Notes: generated by a model not told the origin, from the sequence alone. DNA of 64,000 nt from an uncultured Acidimicrobiales bacterium (GCA_958295755.1 OY282367.1:1616022-1680021), one strand, 5' to 3'; counted from the first letter of the stretch, positions 21,001 through 36,000 are shown. Made by a program: numbers and translations.

Positions 21001-24000
21001 GGCTACACCCCAATAGCCTGTCAGAACCCAGTCTCCAACATCGTCTTCACTCCCCCCAATATTACTATTCCAGCTGCCGCAACTTACGGGATGAGCGCAG
21101 ATGGCTATGTAACAGATGGGAGCTTCACGATTACTTGCTCTGACGCCACTGCGGTATCTTCAAAATTTTCTTCTGTTACCCGCACTGCCGGCACCTGTGA
21201 TTTCACTATTGTTGCCAAGCCTTCTTCTGTTGGTGCCGCGAGCTTTACTATTACTTATACCTCCTCAGGCGGCGATACTCACAACCAGGTGATTTCTTTA
21301 ACCATCACCAATATCTCATATACCGCCCCTACAGATTTGTATATACTCCTTGGTGGCACTCTGACTATCGACGCAAGCTCCTATGCCTCCTATGGGGGCT
21401 ACACCGTCACCTGCGGCGCAGCTAAAGACCTCCACACCAACATTATGTCGGTCACACGCGCTGATGCTACGAACAAACCGTGTGAATACACCATCACACT
21501 CAAAGCTACTGCCACTGTTGGAGATACGACCTTCACTATCCCCTACACATCCTCATCACTCGCGACTATTGATGCTGTGGTACCTCTAACAATTTCAAAC
21601 CTCATATATACTGCGCCTACCAACTTGTATATTTCGGCTGGTGCTACGAAGACTTTTGATTTTTCTGCATATGCTTCGGCAGGTGCGAATACGGTGAGTT
21701 GTTCAGATGCCACTGGTGTGGATAGTTCAAAGCTGAGTAGTGTTGTTCGCACAGGTTGTAGTTTCCGTATAACGGCGGCTAGTTCTTTGGGTGATACTTC
21801 ATTTACTGTGCCTTTTGCGAGCAGCAATGGTGGTTCTCTCAATGGTGTTGCTTCTGTGAGGGTGATTGCTGCTGCTGGTGCGATTCCAGAGCAGCTTTCT
21901 GATGTTGGTTGTACTGATGGTACTTTTGTGGATCTCACAGCCAATCCCAGAGTGGCTGGGGCTAATAATGATTTGGCTGAGGATTGTGTTGCTTTGGTTG
22001 CTATTCATAATCATTGGGCTACTCGCGCTAATCAAAATATGCCTAATGACTATCTGTTGCGTCTTTGGGGCGTAGGCAGGGTTGGGACTTGGCCTGCTTT
22101 GACGCTAACTGAGGTAAATGGCGCGCAACGTGTGACTGGTATTTCGATTGGAAGTCCGCCTAGGCGTCGCCCGGGGTCTTTGCGTTTCAATGGTATTTCT
22201 GGTTCGCTGCCTGCTGCTATTGGTGATCTTACTGCTCTTGTTAGTTTGTCTATTGTTAATAATCGTATTAGCGGGCAGTTGCCGTCTGAGATCACGAACC
22301 TCACGAGCCTTCAGACTCTTGATTTGAGTTTGAATGGCAGGATTTCAAGTCCGTTGCCGTCAAATATTGGCGACATGGTTGCCCTTACTACTTTGGATCT
22401 CACAAGTAACCAGATATCTGGTGCTATTCCTTCTAGTATTGGCAGTCTTACTTCGCTTACTAAGCTCTCTCTGGGCAATAATCAGCTGACGGGGAAGATT
22501 CCCACCGGGGTTGGTAGTTTGGGGTCTCTTACCACTTTGGAGCTAAATAACAATGAGTTAACTGGTGCTATTCCCACTGGGATTGGCTCTTTGACTTCGC
22601 TCACTCAGCTTCAGCTAAATAACAACCAGCTCACAGGGACTATTCCTACTGGGATTGGTTCTTTGACTTCGCTCACTTTGCTTCGTCTCAATAATAACCG
22701 TCTGACGGGTGCTATTCCTGCGGAGTTTTCTACCCTGACTTCTCTTGTTGGTCTTTATCTCAATGACAACCGGCTCTCAGGTAGTATTCCTGCTGCGATA
22801 GGAACTATCAAGACTTCAGGCGCGCTCACCCGTTTGGCTATCTGTGATAACAAACTTACTGGTTCTGTGCCTTCTGCTTTACGGTCGGGTATTACCTTGG
22901 AAGGCTATCCCCGCTCTTCTGGCTTTGATCCAGTCCAGTGCCAAGGCACCGCGCTGCCGGTTCTTTCTAACACAGGTTGTACTGATGGGACATATTTCAG
23001 GCTCTCTTCTAACCCTAGAGTTGCTGGGGCTAATAACGATTTAGCTGAAGATTGTATTGCTTTGGTAGCTGCTTACAACTCGTGGCGCACAGCCACTGAG
23101 AACCAGATTCTCACTCAATCTCATCCGCTGCGGACTTGGGGAGTAGGCGGAACCAGACGCATGGATATAGGTGATGGCTGGTCAGGCGTAACTGTCAGTA
23201 ATAATCGTGTAACAGGCATCAATTTCAAAGATTTCGATCTCGGCGGCACTATTCCCGCTACTCTCAGCGACCTTACAGCACTGACCAATCTGGATCTTTC
23301 CATCAACAGTCTCTCAGGCACCATTCCAACAACCTTTGGTAGCCTCACCCAGCTCACCGGCAATCTTTCACTGAAGGACAATCAGCTCACAGGCACCATT
23401 CCTGTAGAGCTAGGTAGCCTCGTGCTGTTAAAAAACCTGAACCTAGCTAGCAACCAGCTAACTGGTACTATCCCTACCGAGATCTCCACCATGGCTGCAT
23501 TGCAGAGTCTAGATATCAGCGGTAACCAGATCTGGGGTTCTGTGCCTACTAGTTTGAGTAGCCTCTCAAACCTCGCGATGCTTCATATCAACAACAACTT
23601 GATGTCAGGTGTTATTCCCGTACAGCTAGCCAACATCGCTTCATCAGCTAACGGCAAACTAGGCGTGCTAGCTCTTTGCGGTAACTACTTCGTACGCGCG
23701 CTGCCACCATCGCTGTATACCTCACCTGTGAAGCTAGTTGATTACCCCACAGCCTCAGGATATAACCCCGTAGCCTGCCAAAACACAGGCAACCCACCAT
23801 CACCAGCACCCACACCCGCCGCGCTACCAACATCAGACATCCAATTCTCAGCTCCTTCAGGGCTGGAGATATCGCAGGAAAACGCTCGCACGATAAACGC
23901 AGGTAGCTATGTTTCTGACGGCCGCTACTTCATCACCTGTGCAGACGCTATCACTATAACAACTAACCTAGCCGTCACTCGCACTGGCTGCTACTTCAGA

Positions 24001-27000
24001 CTCTACACACCCCTAAACACAGGCACCTACACCTTCACAGTGCCTTACACCTCTTCAGGCGGCGATACCCATAACGGCGTGATCTCAGTTGCCGCAGCCG
24101 CATACCACACCATCAACTTCACCGCACCCACCGGCCTAGCAGTAGGACTTGGTCAAGATATAACCATCAACGCAGCCTCCTACGCCACAGTCTCTAATGG
24201 CGGCTGGACTCTCTCTTGCGGCGACGCCACCAACACAGCAAACATCAACGCAATACAACGAAATGGATGCTCATACACCATAACCCCAACCCAAACCCAA
24301 GGCACAGCCACCTTCACCGTTCCATACACCTCAAGCGGCGGAGCCACCACTACCGGAACAATCAGCTTCGCCATCGGTGCCACCTCTTCTAACATCGTCT
24401 TCAACGCACCAGATGACCTGTCGGTTGCTGCTGGGCGGAGTTTGGTATTTGATGCTTCGGGTTATGCCTCTGACGGAAGCCATACCATCACTTGTGCTGA
24501 CGCTACCGGGTCACTCCCCTCTGGTGTTTCTGTGACTCGCAATGGTTGCACCTTTACTGTTACAGCAACTAGCTCAGCTGCTACAGGTCCGGCTACTTTT
24601 GTAGTGCCGTTTTCTTCTACTGGCGGAGCTACCTTAGATGCGACTTTCAGTGTTGATGTCGGAGCGACATCTAACATTACCTTTACGGCCCCTTCAGGCG
24701 GGTTGAGTATTCCTGTAGGCCAGTTAAGAAATTTCAGTGTTGCTAGCTACGCCACTGATGGCGACTACACCGTTTCTTGTCGTTTTGCTGATGCTTCTCG
24801 CCATGCTTTGCTTGCTTCTGTTGCCAATACTGGTTGTGATTTCACTGTGCGTGCTGGCAGTATCGCTGGTTCTGCGACGCTGTCTGTGATCTATAACTCT
24901 TCAGGCGGCGATGAGGTTACTGGTGTGATTCCTATAACGGTGACATCTACCTCTAGTTTGACTTTCACTGCGCCTAGTGCTTTGAATGTGCGCATAGGCC
25001 AGACAATAGGCATCAACGCTCGGCTTTATGCTTCTGATGGTGCTAACGCGGTTGCTTGTGATGTAGCAACTGGGGTAGTCGGCGGTATTACTGTTCAATC
25101 CCCGGTGGGTTGTTCATATCGAGTAACAGCAGGCAACACAGTAGGGACAGCTTCCTTCGTTGTGCCCTACACCTCAACTAGTGGCCGAACGCTTAATGGT
25201 CGTATTGATATAAATATCCTGGGTGCTCTTTCTGATATTGACTTCACCGCACCAACAGGGCTAACAGTAGCCCCAAGGGGTGTGATCACCATAGATGCCT
25301 CAGCTTATGCTTCTAGTGCATATAGTGTTTCTTGTGGCACTACACAATCTACTGGGCATTCTGTAAACATTGTTCAAGATGGTTGTTCTCTTGAGGTAAC
25401 CGCTGGACCTCTATTCCAGCCTTTTACTCAGGGATTCGCTACTATCACGGTGCCTTATACCAACTCTGAGGGCGGCTCTCAAAGCGGTCAAATCTCACTA
25501 GAAATAGCGGCAGCAGTTCCCACACTGTCAGCTACTGGTTGCACTGATGGCACCTATGTAGATCTAACTGCTAACCCCAGAGTTACCGGTGCTAACAACG
25601 ATCTAGTAGAGGATTGCCAAGCATTGGTAGCAGCCCAGAACCAATGGGCCGGAGTTGCTGCTAATGGTGATTTGCGTTCTCCGTATTTCATAAGAAGCTG
25701 GGGCACAGGCACACCCGAACAACAAAAAATAGCTAACTGGGAAGGCGTAACAGTTACCTCAGGGCGTGTCACAGAGCTAGAAATAGACAATATCGGTGAA
25801 GAAGACGGCATTTCAGGCACTATCCCCACCGAGATCGGCAACCTCACCGCACTCACCAGCCTAGACATCTCCTATAACCAGCTAACTGGTGCTATCCCCA
25901 CCCAAATCGGCACCCTAACAGCTCTCACAGATCTGGATCTTTCCGGCAATAGCCTCACCGGTGCTATCCCGACTCAGATCGGTTCTCTTACGGCACTTAC
26001 TTCTCTGGATCTTTCTGCTAACCAGCTCTCAGGTGCTATCCCCACCCAGATTGGTTTGCTTACTTCACTTACTGAGCTCTCCTTGGGTAGTAACGATCTC
26101 TCCGGTGCTATCCCCACCCAGATTGGTTCGCTTAGTTCTCTTACTGATCTGTATCTAGGCGGTAACCGCCTTACTGGTTCTGTGCCTACCGCGATAGGTG
26201 CTATCACCACCCTTACTACCCTCAGTATCTGCCTCAACCAGCTCACTGGGGATCTTCCCACAGCTTTACGAACAGGCGTTACTTTGCTTGGCTATCCCAC
26301 AGCGGATGGTTATACCCCGATTGCTTGTCAGAACGCGGTTTCCAACATTGTTGTTAGTGCGCCTTCTTCTATTGCTGTTGCTGTTAGTAGTTCTATAACT
26401 GTTGATTTCTCAGATTATGCCACCGATGGTAGCTACACAATTACTTGTGGCACTCCCACCACCACATCTAGTTTGATTACTATTGGCACTCCTAATGGTT
26501 GTAGCGTTGCTATTACTTCTGGTGCCAGCGCGGGTTCAGCTTCTGTTTCTGTGGTGTTTACTTCTACCGGCGGTGCTACCGCTACGGGTTCATTTACCTT
26601 TACTGTGGGTGCTGCTTCTAATATCGTGTTTACCGCGCCTACTGGTCTAAAAGTTGGCACTAATCGCACGAGAGTGATCAATGTTTTGGATTATGCCACA
26701 GACGGTAGCCATACGATTACTTGCGCGGACGCGACCAGCATAGACACCACAGAGCTGATGTCGGTTGCGCGTGATTCTTCTGGTGATGGCTGTTCGTTTA
26801 CTATCACACCCAAAGCCGTTCAGGGTACTGCTACCTTTACTGTGCCACTTACCTCCGCTGGTGGAGATACCGAAAATGCGATATTTACTATAGAAGTTGG
26901 CCCGGCTTCTACTGTTACCTATAGCGCACCCACTGGGTTGTTCGTGGCCCGTAATCGCACCTTAGACATTGATGCTTCTGGCTATGCGTCTGATTCTGGT

Positions 27001-30000
27001 AGCGGCTATGTGGTTTCTTGTTCAGACGCTTCCGCTGTTCATTCCAGGCTTACCTCAGTTGCCCGCACTGCTAACAGCTGTTCTTATACTGTCACACCTT
27101 CAGCTACTGCCACTTCGGGTAATGCTACATTTACTGTTACTTTCACCTCAGATGGCGGCCATTCTGTAGATGGGGTGATAACCGTTGAGATCGGCACAGA
27201 TTCAACTATTACCTATAACGCACCGGATGACCTCTCAGTTGCTGCTGGGCGGAGTTTGGTAATTGATGCCTCGGGCTATGTTTCTGACGGAAGCTACACC
27301 ATCACTTGTGCTGATGCTACCGGGTCGCTCCCCTCTGGTGTTTCTGTTACTCGTGATGGTTGCACCTTTACTGTTACAGCAACTAGCTCAGCAACTGCGG
27401 GTGCTACTTCCTTTGTTGTACCGTTTTCTTCTACTGGCGGCCATACCTTAGATGCGACTTTCTCAGTTACTGTTGGCGTAGCTTCAAGTATTGTGTTTAC
27501 AGCCCCTTCAGGCGGGTTGAGTATTCCTGTGGGCAATTCCAGAAACTATGATGTTTCTGGTTATGCCACTGATGGCGATTACACGATTTCTTGTCGCTTC
27601 ACTGACTCCAGCCGCCATGCCCTTATTGCTTCTGTAGCTAATACCGATTGTGATTTCACGGTGCGCGCGGGCAATACTGCTGGTTCGGCGACGCTCAGTG
27701 TTATCTATAACTCATCAGGCGGCGATGAAGTAACTGGCGTGATTCCTGTCACGGTGACATCTAGTTCTTCGCTGACATTTACTGCGCCTAGTGCTTTGAA
27801 TGTGCGCATAGGCCAGACAATAGGCATCAACGCCCGGCTATATGCTTCTGATGGTGCTAACGCGGTTTCTTGTGGTGTAGCAACTGGGGTAGTCGGCGGT
27901 ATTACTGTTCAATCTCCGGTGGGTTGTTCATATCGGGTAACAGCAGGCAACACGGTTGGTACAGCTAGTTTTGTTGTGCCTTACACCTCAAGTAGTGGCC
28001 GCACGCTAAATGGTCGTATTGATATCAATATTTTGGGTGCTAGTTCTGATATTGACTTCACCGCGCCAACAGGTTTGACGGTTGCTGCTAGTGGTGTTAT
28101 CACCATAGATGCTTCGGGCTATGTTTCTGATGGGCCGTTTAGTATTTCTTGTGGCACTGTCACGCAGTCTCACTCACTTATTTCTAGCATTTTTGGAGAT
28201 GGTTGTTCTTATGAGGTAACCGTTGGAGCTACAGCAGGCACAGCTACCTTCACAGTGCCATATACCTCAACTGGCGGCGATACCCAAAATGGTGTGATCT
28301 CACTAGTCATTGGTGCTGTCCCAACATTGGCTGCTGCGGGTTGTACTGATGGTACTTTTGTAGACACCACAGCTAATCCCAGAGTTACAGGTGCTAACAA
28401 CGATCTAGTAGAAGACTGCCAAGCATTGGTAGCAGCCCAGAACCTATGGGCCGGAGTCGCTGCTAATGGTGATTTGCTTACTCCTTACTTCATAAGAAGC
28501 TGGGGCACAGGCACACCCGAACAACAAAAGATTGCTAACTGGGAAGGTGTAACAGTCACCTCCGGGCGCGTAACAGAGCTAGCAATAGACAACTTCGGTG
28601 AAGAAGAAGGCATCTCAGGTACTATCCCCACCGAGATCGGCAACCTCACCGCTCTCACCAGCCTAGACATCTCCTACAACCAGCTAACTGGTGCTATCCC
28701 CACCCAAATCGGCACCCTAACAGCTCTCACATATCTGGATCTTTCCGGCAATAGCCTCACTGGTGCTATCCCGACTCAGATTGGTTCGCTTACTTCTCTT
28801 ACTTCTCTAGATCTTTCTGGTAACCAACTCACCGGTGCTATCCCGACCCAGATCGGTTCTCTTACTTCTCTAACACAGCTCTCTTTGGGTAGTAACCAGC
28901 TCACTGGTGCCATCCCCAACCAGCTTGGCTCACTTACTTCTCTCGTTCAGCTTTATCTAGGCGGTAACCGCCTCACTGGCTCTGTGCCCACCCAGATAGG
29001 TGCTATCACGACCCTTGACACGCTGAGTATCTGTAATAACCAGCTCACCGGGGATCTTCCCACAGCTTTGCGTACAGGCGTTACTTTACTTGGCTATCCC
29101 ATAGCGGATGGTTATACCCCGATTGCTTGTCAGAGCGCGGTTTCTAATATCGTTTTCACAGCCCCCACCGGTCTCAAGATCGGTCGGAACTTAACCCTTG
29201 AGATTGATGCCTCGGATCATATAACCGAGGACAGCTCTTACACGGTTTCTTGTGGTGATGCTACGAATGTGGATAGCACTAGGTTGACTTCGGTTACCCG
29301 CACTGCTGATACTTGTACTTTCACTGTGGATCCCATTGACACTTTGGTGTCGGGTTCTCAAGGCGATGCTACCTTTACTGTGGCCTTTACTTCTACTGGC
29401 GGGACTACAGCCAGTGGTACTTTTACGGTCAACGTTGGCCCGGATTCAAGTATTACTGTTTCTGCGCCTTCTTCTATTGCTATTGCTGCTAGTAGTTCTC
29501 GCACGGTTGATTTCTCAGATTATGCCTCTGATGGTAGCTACACGATTACTTGTGCCACTCCTATGACCGCGTCTAGTTTGATTACTATTGGCACTCCTAA
29601 TGGTTGTAGTGTTTCTGTTACTTCTGGTGCTACCGCTGGTCAAGCTACTGTTACTGTGGTTTATACCTCAGATGGCGGTGCTACCGCTACGGGTTCGTTT
29701 ACTTTTGATGCGGCTTCTGTTTCTAATATCGTGTTTAGCGCGCCGACTGGTTTGAAGGTCGGCACTAATCGCACGAGAGTTATCAATGTCCTAGATTATG
29801 CTTCTGATGGTGGCCGTACGATTACTTGTGCGGACGCGACCAGCATAGACACCACAGAGCTGCAGTCAGTTACGCGTGATTCTTCTGGCGATGGCTGTTC
29901 GTTTACAATCACACCTAAAGCCGTTCAGGGTACTGCTACCTTTACTGTGCCACTTACCTCCTCTGGTGGAGATACCGAAAATGCGGTGTTTTCTATAGAG

Positions 30001-33000
30001 GTTGGCCCGGCTTCTACTGTTACTTATACCGCACCGTCTGGGTTGTCGGTGGGGCGTAATCGCACCTTAGACATTGATGCTTCTGGTTATGCGTCTGATT
30101 CTGGTAGCGGCTATGTGGTCTCTTGTTCAGATGCTACGAGTTTGCATTCCAGGCTTACCTCGGTTACCCGTGCTGCTAATAGCTGTTCTTATACTGTCAC
30201 ACCTTCAGCTACTGCCACTTCGGGTAATGCTACATTTACGGTTACTTTCACCTCAGATGGCGGCCATTCTGTAGATGGGGTGATAACTGTTGAGATCGGC
30301 ACAGATTCAACTATTACCTATAACGCACCAGATGACCTCTCGGTTGCTGCTGGTAGGAGTTTGGTGTTTGATGCTTCGGGCTATGTTTCTGAGACGGCTA
30401 GTAGCGGCTATGTGATTTCTTGTGGTGATGCTACCGGGTCGCTTCCTGCGGGTGTTTCTGTTGCTCGTGATGGTTGTGTCTTTACTGTTACAGCAACTAG
30501 TTCAGCTGCTGCGGGTCCGGCTTCGTTTGTTGTACCGTTTTCATCTACTGGCGGCCATACCTTAGATGCGACTTTCTCAGTTGATGTCGGTGCAGCTTCA
30601 AGTATTGTGTTTACGGCCCCTTCAGCCGGGGTGAGTATCCCTGTGGGGAATTTCAGGAATTTCAGTGTTGCTAGCTACGCGAGTGATGGTGACTATACCG
30701 TTTCTTGTCGTTTTGCTGACTCCAGCCGCCATGCTTTGATCGCCTCAGTTGCCAATACTGGTTGTGATTTCACTGTGCGAGCTGGCAGTGTTGCTGGTTC
30801 GGCGACTCTGTCTGTTATCTATAACTCATCAGGCGGCGATGAAGTAACTGGTGTGATTGCTATCACGGTGGCATCTACTTCTTCGCTGACTTTCACCGCG
30901 CCTAGTGCTTTGAATGTGCGTATAGGCCAGACAATAGGCATCAACGCTCGGCTATATGCTTCTGATGGTGCTAACGCGGTTGCTTGTGATGTAGCAACTG
31001 GGGTAACTGGCGGGATCACTGTTGAGTCTCCGGTGGGTTGTTCTTATCGGGTAACAGCAGGCAACGCTAAAGGGACAGCTTCCTTCGTTGTGCCTTACGC
31101 CTCAAGTAGCGGCAGCACGCTTAATGGTCGTATTGATATAAACATTTTGGGTGCTCTTTCTGATATTGACTTCACCGCACCAATAGGACTAAATGTAGCC
31201 CCAAGGGGTGTTATCACCATAGATGCCTCAGCTTATGCTTCTAGTGCGTTTAGTGTTTCTTGTGGCACTCCGGTGAGCGTGTCTACGCTTATTTCTAGTA
31301 TCAATGAAGATGGCGATTGTTCTTATGAGGTAACCGTACTCAATGTTACGGGAATGGCTTCTTTCTGGGTGCCTTATACCAACTCTGAGGGCGGCTCTCA
31401 AAGCGGTCGGATCGGTATATTTGTTGCTGCTGTTCAAACATTGGCAGCTACTGGCTGTACCGATGGTACTTTTGTAGATCTCACAGCAAACCCAAGAGTT
31501 ACTGGTGCTAATAACGATCTAGTTGAAGATTGCCAAGCATTGGTTGCAGCTCAGAACCAATGGGCCGGAGTTGCTGCTAACAATGATTTGCGTTCCACTT
31601 ATTTCATTAGAAGCTGGGGCACAGGCACCCCCGAGCAGCAAAAAGTAGCCAACTGGGAAGGCGTAACAGTTACCTCCGGGCGTGTAACAGAGCTAGAAAT
31701 AGATAACACGGGTGAAGAAGACGGCATCTCAGGTGCTATCCCCACCGAGATCGGCAACCTCAACGCACTCACCAGCCTAGACATCTCCTATCACCAGCTC
31801 TCAGGTTCTATCCCGACCCAAATCGGCACCCTTACCGCGCTTACTTCTCTGGATCTTTCCGGCAATAGCCTCACGGGTGCTATCCCGACCCAGATCGGTT
31901 CTCTCACGGCTCTTACTTCTCTGGATCTTTCTTCTAACCAGCTAAGCGGTTCTATCCCGACCCAGATCGGCTCTCTTACTTCTCTAACTGAACTCTCTTT
32001 GGGTAGCAACCAGCTCACCGGTGCTATCCCCACCCAGCTTGGCTCGCTCAGTTCTCTTACTGGTCTTTATCTAGGCGGTAACATGCTTACTGGCTCTGTG
32101 CCTACCGCGATAGGTACTATCACAACCCTCACTACTCTCAGTATCTGCAACAACCATCTCTCTGGGGATCTTCCTTCGGCTTTGCGTACAGGTGTTACGC
32201 TCTTAGGCTATCCCACAGCCGATGGCTATACCCCGGTTGCTTGTCAGACCTCCAGCATTGTGTTTGATCTTGCTGGGGATTTGTTTGTGATTTCTGGTGT
32301 TGCTAAGGTTTTCGGTGTTGGGTCGTATGTCTCTGACAGTAGCAATACCGTTACTTGTGGGGACGCTACTAGTTTGTCGGGTAATCTTGCTTCTGTTGTT
32401 CGTGCTTCTGGGACTTGTGATTTCACTGTTACTTCTAATGCCTCGGGTCAAGGCAATGCTAGCTTTAGAGTGCTGTTTACTTCTTCTGGTGGAAGTACCC
32501 TAAGTGGCACGGTTTCGTTCAAGATTTTTAGAATCTTGGCAGCTAGCGGATGTACTGACGGGAGTTTTGTAGATACCACGGCTAATCCCAGAGTTACTGG
32601 TGCTAATAACGATCTGGTGGAAGATTGCCAGGCTTTGGTAGCCGCTCAGAGATCGTGGGCTATCGAGGCGGATAATTTTGCTATTTCTGCGAGCCATCCG
32701 ATCCGCACTTGGGGCTATGACTCAGGGGGCACAGCCACGAAGATCGACACTTGGACTGGTGTGACTGTCTCAAGCAATCGAGTTACTGGTCTAAGCGTAG
32801 TTGATGTTTCAGGTGTGGACATGTCTGGTACTATCCCCGCTGAGCTAGGCGATCTTTCCGCGCTTGTTACTTTGGACCTTTCGGGTAATGTTCTTTCTGG
32901 TAGTATCCCTGCTGAGCTGGGCGATCTTTCTAACCTTGAGACGCTAGATCTCTCTGAGAATGTTCTTTCTGGTAGTATCCCTGCTGGGTTGGCTAGTTTG

Positions 33001-36000
33001 GCTCCTGCCACAGGAAGTTTGACCGAACTCGGCATCTGCTACAACTATCTCACAGGTAATTTGCCCACAGCCCTGCGCCCGATATTTGGCCTTTCTAGTA
33101 CTACATATCCCGTATATGAGCCTGTGGGTTGCCAAAACAGCCGCACACCAAGCAATATTGTTTTGCTCTCTGCTACTGGTTGCACTGATGGCACTTTCGT
33201 AAATACCACTACTAACCCCCGGGTGAGCGGCAGCAATAACGATTTGGTAGAAGACTGCCAAGCGTTGGTTGCCATTCAAAATCGCTTGGCACAAATAACC
33301 GCCAATGACAACCTCGGAGCCACGCATCCTCTACGAACCTGGGGCACAGGCGCAACACCGGCTAATAAGCTGATTGGTTCTTGGTCGGGCGTAACTGTTA
33401 GCGGCGGGCGGGTTACGAGGTTGAATCTTCATAGGTCTAGTGGCTTTAGATTTTATGGTTCTATTCCTGCTGAGATCGGCAGCCTCACCTCACTCACCAA
33501 CCTAGATCTCAACTTCAACAGGCTTTCTAGTGCTATTCCCACTGAGATCGGCAATCTCACCTCACTCACCAACCTAGATCTCTCGAGCAACAACTGGCTT
33601 TCTGGTGCTATTCCCACTCAGATCGGCAATCTCACCTCACTCACCAACCTAGAGCTCGACCGCAACAGGCTTTCTGGTGCTATTCCCACTGAGATCGGCA
33701 GCCTCACCTCACTCACCAACCTAGATCTCAACAACAACCAGCTTTCTGGTGCTATTCCCACTCAGATCGGCAGCCTCACCTCACTCACCAACCTAGATCT
33801 CAACAACAACCAGCTTTCTGGTGCTATTCCCACTCAGATCGGCAGCCTCACCTCACTCACCAACCTAGATCTCAACAACAACCAGCTTTCTGGTGCTATT
33901 CCCACTCAGATCGGCAGCCTCACCTCACTCACCGACCTACAGCTCTTCCGCAACCAGCTTTCTGGTGCTATTCCCACTCAGATCGGCAGCCTCACCTCAC
34001 TCACCGACCTACAGCTCTTCCGCAACCAGCTTTCTGGTGCTATTCCCACTCAGATCGGCAATCTCACCTCACTCACCCGCCTAGATCTCAGTGCCAACCA
34101 GCTTTCTGGTGCTATTCCAACTGAGATCGGCAGCCTCACCTCACTCACCCGCCTAAATCTCTCGAGCAACAGGCTTTCTGGTGCTATTCCCACTCAGATC
34201 GGCAGCCTCACCTTACTCATCCAACTACAGCTCCATCAGAACAGGCTTTATGGTCCTATTCCCACTGAGATCGGCAACCTCAACTCACTCACCTCCCTGC
34301 GGCTCGCAAATAACCGCCTCACCGGCTCAGTTCCCGCCGTGATAGGTACTAACACACCTATTCGTCAGCTCAGTATCTGCAATAACCAGCTCACCGGTGA
34401 CCTGCCCTCAGCTTTGCGCACAGGTGTTACTTTGTTTGGCTATCCCACAGCTGACGGTTATACCCCGATTGCTTGTCAGAACGCGGTTTCAAATATTGTT
34501 GTTAGCCCGCCTTCTGCTATTCCTGTGGCTGCTAGCCGTTCCCGCACTATTGATTTCTCAGATTATGCTTCTGATGCTGGCGGCTATACCGTTTCTTGTG
34601 GTACTCCTACTACTTCGTCATCTTTGATCACTATTGGCACTCCTACTGGTTGTAGTGTGGCGATTACTGCTGGTGCTAGCACTGGCACAGCTACTGTTTC
34701 TGTGGTTTATACCTCAGATGGTGGTGATACGGCTACGGGTTCGTTTAGCTTTGATGTGGGGGCTGCTTCTAATATCGTGTTCACTGCGCCTACTGGGCTG
34801 AAGGTTGCTACTAACCGCACGAGGGTTATCAATGTCTTAGATCACGCCACTGATGGCGGCTACACGATTACTTGTGGCACTGCGACTGCTATAGATACCG
34901 TAGAGCTGCAGTCGGTGGTGCGTATCACTTCTGGTGATGGTTGTTCGTTTACTATCATGCCGAAGGCTGTTCAGGGCACTGCTGGCTTTACTGTGCCACT
35001 TACTTCTGATGGTGGCGATACTGAAAATGCTGTGTTTGCTATTGAGGTTGGCCCGGCTTCAACTCTCAGCTATTCTCCGCCGTCTGGGTTGAGTGTCGCT
35101 CGTAATCGTACTTTGGTTATTGATGCTTTGGATCAGATTACTGAAGATGCTGCCTATGTGGTGTCTTGTAGTGATGCTTCAGGTGTAGATGCCACCAAAT
35201 TTACAGCTGTGCGGACTACTTCAGGTAATGGTTGTACCTTCACTGTGGATCCTGTAGATACTCTCACCCCAAGTAATCAGGGTGATGTGACTTTCACGGT
35301 TACCTTTACTTCTAGTGGGGGCACCGATTCTGCTTCTAGTATTGAGGGTACTTTCACGGTAAATATTGGCTCTGATTCAACTATTACTTATAGTGCGCCA
35401 CCCACGCTGAAGGTCGGGCGTAACTTTACTTTGGTGATTGATGTGCTGGATTACGCGAGTGAGGTTAGCTCCTCTGGTTATACCATTTCGTGTGGTGATG
35501 CTACCGGGGTGGATAACACCAAGTTAACTTCGGTTTCTCACACGGGTTCTAGCTGTACTTTCACTGTTGATCCGATTGATACTTTGGCTAGTGGCTCTCA
35601 GGGTGATACTACTTTTGCTGTGCCTTTGACTTCTACTGGTGGTGATACAGCTAGTGCTACCTTCACCGTAAATATCGGCCCCGATTCAGCTATTGTTGTT
35701 GATTCGTCTAGTTCTATTGCTTTGGCTGCTAGCCGTTCCCGCACTATTGATTTCTCAGATTATGCTTCTGATGGTAGCTACACAATTTCTTGTGGCACTC
35801 CTACTACTTCGTCGTCTTTGATTACTATTGCTTCTCCTACTGGTTGTAGTGTCGCTATCACTTCTGGTGTTAGTACTGGTCAAGCTACTGTTTCTGTGGC
35901 GTTTACTTCTGATGGTGGTGCTACGGCTACGGGTTCATTTACCTTCGATGTGGGTGCTGCTTCTAATATCGTGTTTTCTGCGCCGACTGGTCTAAAAGTC

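Noticed and set aside
33463..34329. Regular 72-bp repeats considered as a CRISPR array
   Set aside because: There are no unique spacers, the period is exactly codon-based, the units encode LRRs within one frame, and no cas genes are present.
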